Source: Acidobacteriota bacterium
GTDB taxonomy: Bacteria; Acidobacteriota; Blastocatellia; RBC074
Reading direction: 5' to 3'
Assembly (NCBI GenBank): GCA_016710075.1
Contig: JADJLO010000016.1
Coordinates: 75,951-139,950, forward strand
Length of the DNA: 64,000 nucleotides
The notes beneath the pieces are model-generated. The model saw only the letters and a program-made list of their open reading frames with translations, ran no database searches and was not told the origin of the DNA. The position numbers and the translations under genes are program-made. Below are positions 62,232 to 64,000 of the stretch, in pieces; the stretch's first letter is position 1, and each line of letters starts with the position of its first letter.

Positions 62232-62326
62232 ACCTAACGTTCGAGCTAAGCGGGCGCCAACGGTAGGACGCCAGGCCCGGGCCTGGTGGCCTGCCGTTGT
62301 CGCTCCGCATGAGCAAGGGGTTAGGC
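62232..62326 (-). other. attC-like site 4
   Basis: ACCTAACGTTCGAGCTAAGC ... CCGCATGAGCAAGGGGTTAGGC, 95 bp; closest of all to textbook attC. The RNA-ligase gene's stop codon (TAA in GCCTAAC on the minus strand) lies inside its core site. Confidence 0.88.
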
Positions 62327-62848
62327 ATCGCTGCGCCTCGTGCCACCGAGCACTGCGTCTCGCACCACTGCCCAGGTTGACCCTTGTTCCTGTTGGATGA
62401 GCGCGACAGAAGGAAACTCCAGGTGCAGCCCATGCGGACAAGCCTCAAGGGCAGCGTCCGTATTCTCTGGCGATCTCGTGTTCCTTGGGTGCGCCAGCGT
62501 TATGTGGGCTTCGTGAGCCCGGGCACCTTGGTCCTGGAGCAGCCACCTGCGAAGCTCCTGGAACCGGTCGGACCCATTCAGGCAAGGAAGAAGCACTCCG
62601 TGGCCAAAAAAGCGCTGTGGCAAACCAAAGTCAAGGGCGACTGGCCCAAGCTGCCACTCGGCTACTCGGTCGAAGATTGAGTTTGGGTCCAGTTCTGCAA
62701 TCTCATCTTCTCGGCACAGTGTGACGTGAGCTGCGATGAGCGATGCCTGCACGGGATCGAGTATGCGGCGGAATGAGTCCAACTGCGTGCCCCATGGTGG
62801 CGGCACGAAGAGCGTGAGTTGAGATCGGCTGTTCGTGGCGGTGGACAT
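62321..62848 (-). CDS. 2'-5' RNA ligase / cyclic phosphodiesterase family protein
   Basis: About 175 residues from ATG 62848 (MSTATNSRSQLTLFVPPPWG); an open frame to 62944 lacks family similarity. Two HxT motifs, AAHVTLCRED and EAHITLAHPR, are the twin catalytic histidines of the 2H phosphoesterase superfamily. The TAA stop is part of attC 4, the hallmark of a cassette gene. Probable role in RNA end or cyclic-nucleotide metabolism; substrate unknown. Confidence 0.88.
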   Translation of the reverse strand: MSTATNSRSQLTLFVPPPWGTQLDSFRRILDPVQASLIAAHVTLCREDEIAELDPNSIFDRVAEWQLGPVALDFGLPQRFFGHGVLLPCLNGSDRFQELRRWLLQDQGARAHEAHITLAHPRNTRSPENTDAALEACPHGLHLEFPSVALIQQEQGSTWAVVRDAVLGGTRRSDA

Positions 62849-62869
62849 GGCAGCGGTGGAAAATGCGAT

Positions 62870-62956
<87 letters not shown>

Positions 62957-63038
62957 TAAGCCGGAGCGAACGGGACTTGGAGTTTAAAACAGCCGATGGC
63001 CGCCGGCTTCTTTCCCGAAAATTTAAACTAACAGCGAA

Positions 63039-63209
63039 TCAGACATTGGGATTATCGGCGAAATTTGGTCCCGATTCAAATAACCGGCAGGGAAAAAAGG
63101 CGTCATTGATAAAAATATCCTCCGTAAAGGCAAAGGGACATACTTGAGTCCGTTCCGAGAGCCCCCTGAGCTGGAGCCACTCGATCATTCTTTGTCGCAG
63201 ATGTGTCAT
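63039..63209 (-). pseudogene. Tyrosine-recombinase N-terminal remnant, copy B
   Basis: Same start (MTHLRQRMIEWLQLRGLSER) as copy A but one fewer A in a run gives a 56-residue frame. Similarity to recombinases ends after about 22 residues. Confidence 0.45.
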
Positions 63210-63326
63210 ATCTATACCTCCGATTGTTGATGCTGGTTACTACTGGAAGTATGGAAATTGAGACTGCCGAGGGAATGGCGGGATTGATTCAGGCGCGGGA
63301 AATGCTGCGGCTGCGCGGAGCGCATA

Positions 63327-63414
63327 GTTCAACGACTAGTTGACCGGGGCGCCGCCGTCCGCAAAGGCTTTATCAAGAAGACGGCGGCGCCTCCGGTAAA
63401 ACGTGGAGTTAAGT
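63327..63414 (-). other. attC-like site 6
   Basis: GTTCAAC ... GTTAAGT, 88 bp. CGACTAGTTGACCGGGGCGC pairs imperfectly with GGCGCCTCCGGTAAAACGTG. The Fic-gene stop is 5 nt beyond. Confidence 0.8.
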
Positions 63415-63418
63415 CCTT

Positions 63419-63808
63419 TTATTGGAGATATGACACAATGTGCTCTTCAACCCAATCAGTCAACTCAGATCGAGAGACCTTCCCACTCGCAACGGCAAGT
63501 ATCAGATTCTCTTGTTCATCGACTGAAGCATTTAGCTCTTTCCCATTCAGGACAAGAAACACTTCCATTGCTGCATGACCGATCCGCTTATTGCCATCGA
63601 GAAATGGGTGGTTTTGAATTAACGCGTGTGCGAGCGCTCCAGCTTTTGAAGCAAGGGTAGGGTAGAGGTCTTTTCCATCAAAGGTCACCATTGGCTGAGC
63701 CAGCGCTGACTCAAGCGAGTTTTGATCGCGAAGCCCTTTGATCCCACCGGATTGATGAATAATAAGCCGGTGTAGTTCGATCACTTGGTCGATCGTTATG
63801 TAGCGCAT
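63419..63808 (-). CDS. Doc-type Fic toxin (death-on-curing)
   Basis: 129 residues. MRYITIDQVIELHRLIIHQS start, GLRDQNSLESALAQPM, and the Fic motif HPFLDGNKRIGHAAMEVFL (HxFxDGNKR). Doc proteins phosphorylate EF-Tu and arrest translation; an antitoxin with the ATGA-type overlap is encoded just upstream. The cassette ends at attC 6. Confidence 0.92.
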   Translation of the reverse strand: MRYITIDQVIELHRLIIHQSGGIKGLRDQNSLESALAQPMVTFDGKDLYPTLASKAGALAHALIQNHPFLDGNKRIGHAAMEVFLVLNGKELNASVDEQENLILAVASGKVSRSELTDWVEEHIVSYLQ

Positions 63809-64000
63809 CAGGCGAGCCGTTGATAAAGTTCAGAGTTCTTTTCGAGAATATATGTGGTAGCCGAGAGAAAATCCTCGTCAAGACGTGCAAGCTTTTCCTC
63901 AACACTCGCCCTTAATAGAATGTCGACAGAGACGCCAAGTTTTGCGCCGCCTCAAGAAGCTTGGCCGCTATTTGTTCTGACAATTGAATTTCAATCGTTT
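63808..64000 (-). CDS. Antitoxin of the Fic pair, partial and frameshifted
   Basis: The gene runs off the window edge. C-terminal 45 residues: LGVSVDILLRASVEEKLARL, DEDFLSATTYILEKNSELYQ, RLA then TGA overlapping the Fic ATG. Upstream, in another frame, TIEIQLSEQIAAKLLEAAQ. A one-base loss in the T-run at 63940-63943 (AAAA on the coding strand) would reconnect the two. The short regular helix-forming sequence fits the known antitoxins of Doc proteins. Confidence 0.75.

Overview
The window looks like chromosomal DNA of an Acidobacteriota bacterium, most likely of the Blastocatellia type. The evidence is three very large Oar-like TonB-dependent receptors with an N-terminal carboxypeptidase-regulatory-like domain, a TIGR03437 (Solibacter-type C-terminal) protein, beta-helix/dockerin-like/cohesin-like surface protein, and ordinary Gram-negative housekeeping genes (uvrC, ychF, panC, folK, leuS, lptE-like, holA). 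This placement is inference; no rRNA gene is present.

Layout. 0.2-2.7 kb: a radical SAM protein joined in frame to a secreted sulfatase. 3-21 kb: three Oar-like receptors interspersed with a DUF433 protein, an alpha/beta hydrolase, a broken SPOR-domain protein, a Tat-exported Gfo/Idh/MocA oxidoreductase and a TPR protein. 21.6-36 kb: a BchJ/V4R-like protein, a ribonuclease D-like exonuclease, methyltransferase, glycosyltransferase, SprT-like protease, rarA, a short-chain dehydrogenase, an MFS exporter, uvrC, a PfkB kinase, ychF, panC, folK and an RlmI-like methyltransferase. 38-57.6 kb: leuS and lptE-holA, genes often adjacent elsewhere, here separated by a polysaccharide/cell-surface locus (two GT2, DUF2304, flippase, GT-C-like membrane protein, acyltransferase, beta-helix protein, TIGR03437 protein), followed by a UPF0182 protein and a DUF1573 protein. 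57.7-60.2 kb: a radical SAM protein and small nucleotidyltransferase genes. 60.3-64 kb: a toxin-antitoxin-rich array of gene cassettes bounded by attC-like sites (an integron cassette array read on the minus strand, no integrase in view).

The most striking non-gene structure is a family of about ten intergenic palindromic elements (about 130-200 bp). Their arms are built from a 9-bp period (ACGAAACAG, ACGAAATAA, ACGAAACAA, ACGAAAA) bounded by GATTACG...CGTAATC, and several copies share a conserved core. They fill gaps between genes almost exactly, sometimes supply a neighbour's stop codon, and one carries a nested 183-bp inverted-repeat element with an 8-bp target duplication. A second family with 7-bp-period arms (AAAGTTT/AAAGTCC) has the same architecture, and two further families of long intergenic hairpins occur.

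At least eight genes are interrupted by single-base indels, short deletions or an in-frame stop (SPOR protein, methyltransferase, rarA, MFS, leuS, TIGR03437 protein, lptE-like, DUF1573, a Fic antitoxin). Because leuS is essential, at least part of this is probably sequencing or assembly error. The in-frame TGA of the DUF1573 gene falls exactly on a conserved cysteine and deserves separate treatment.
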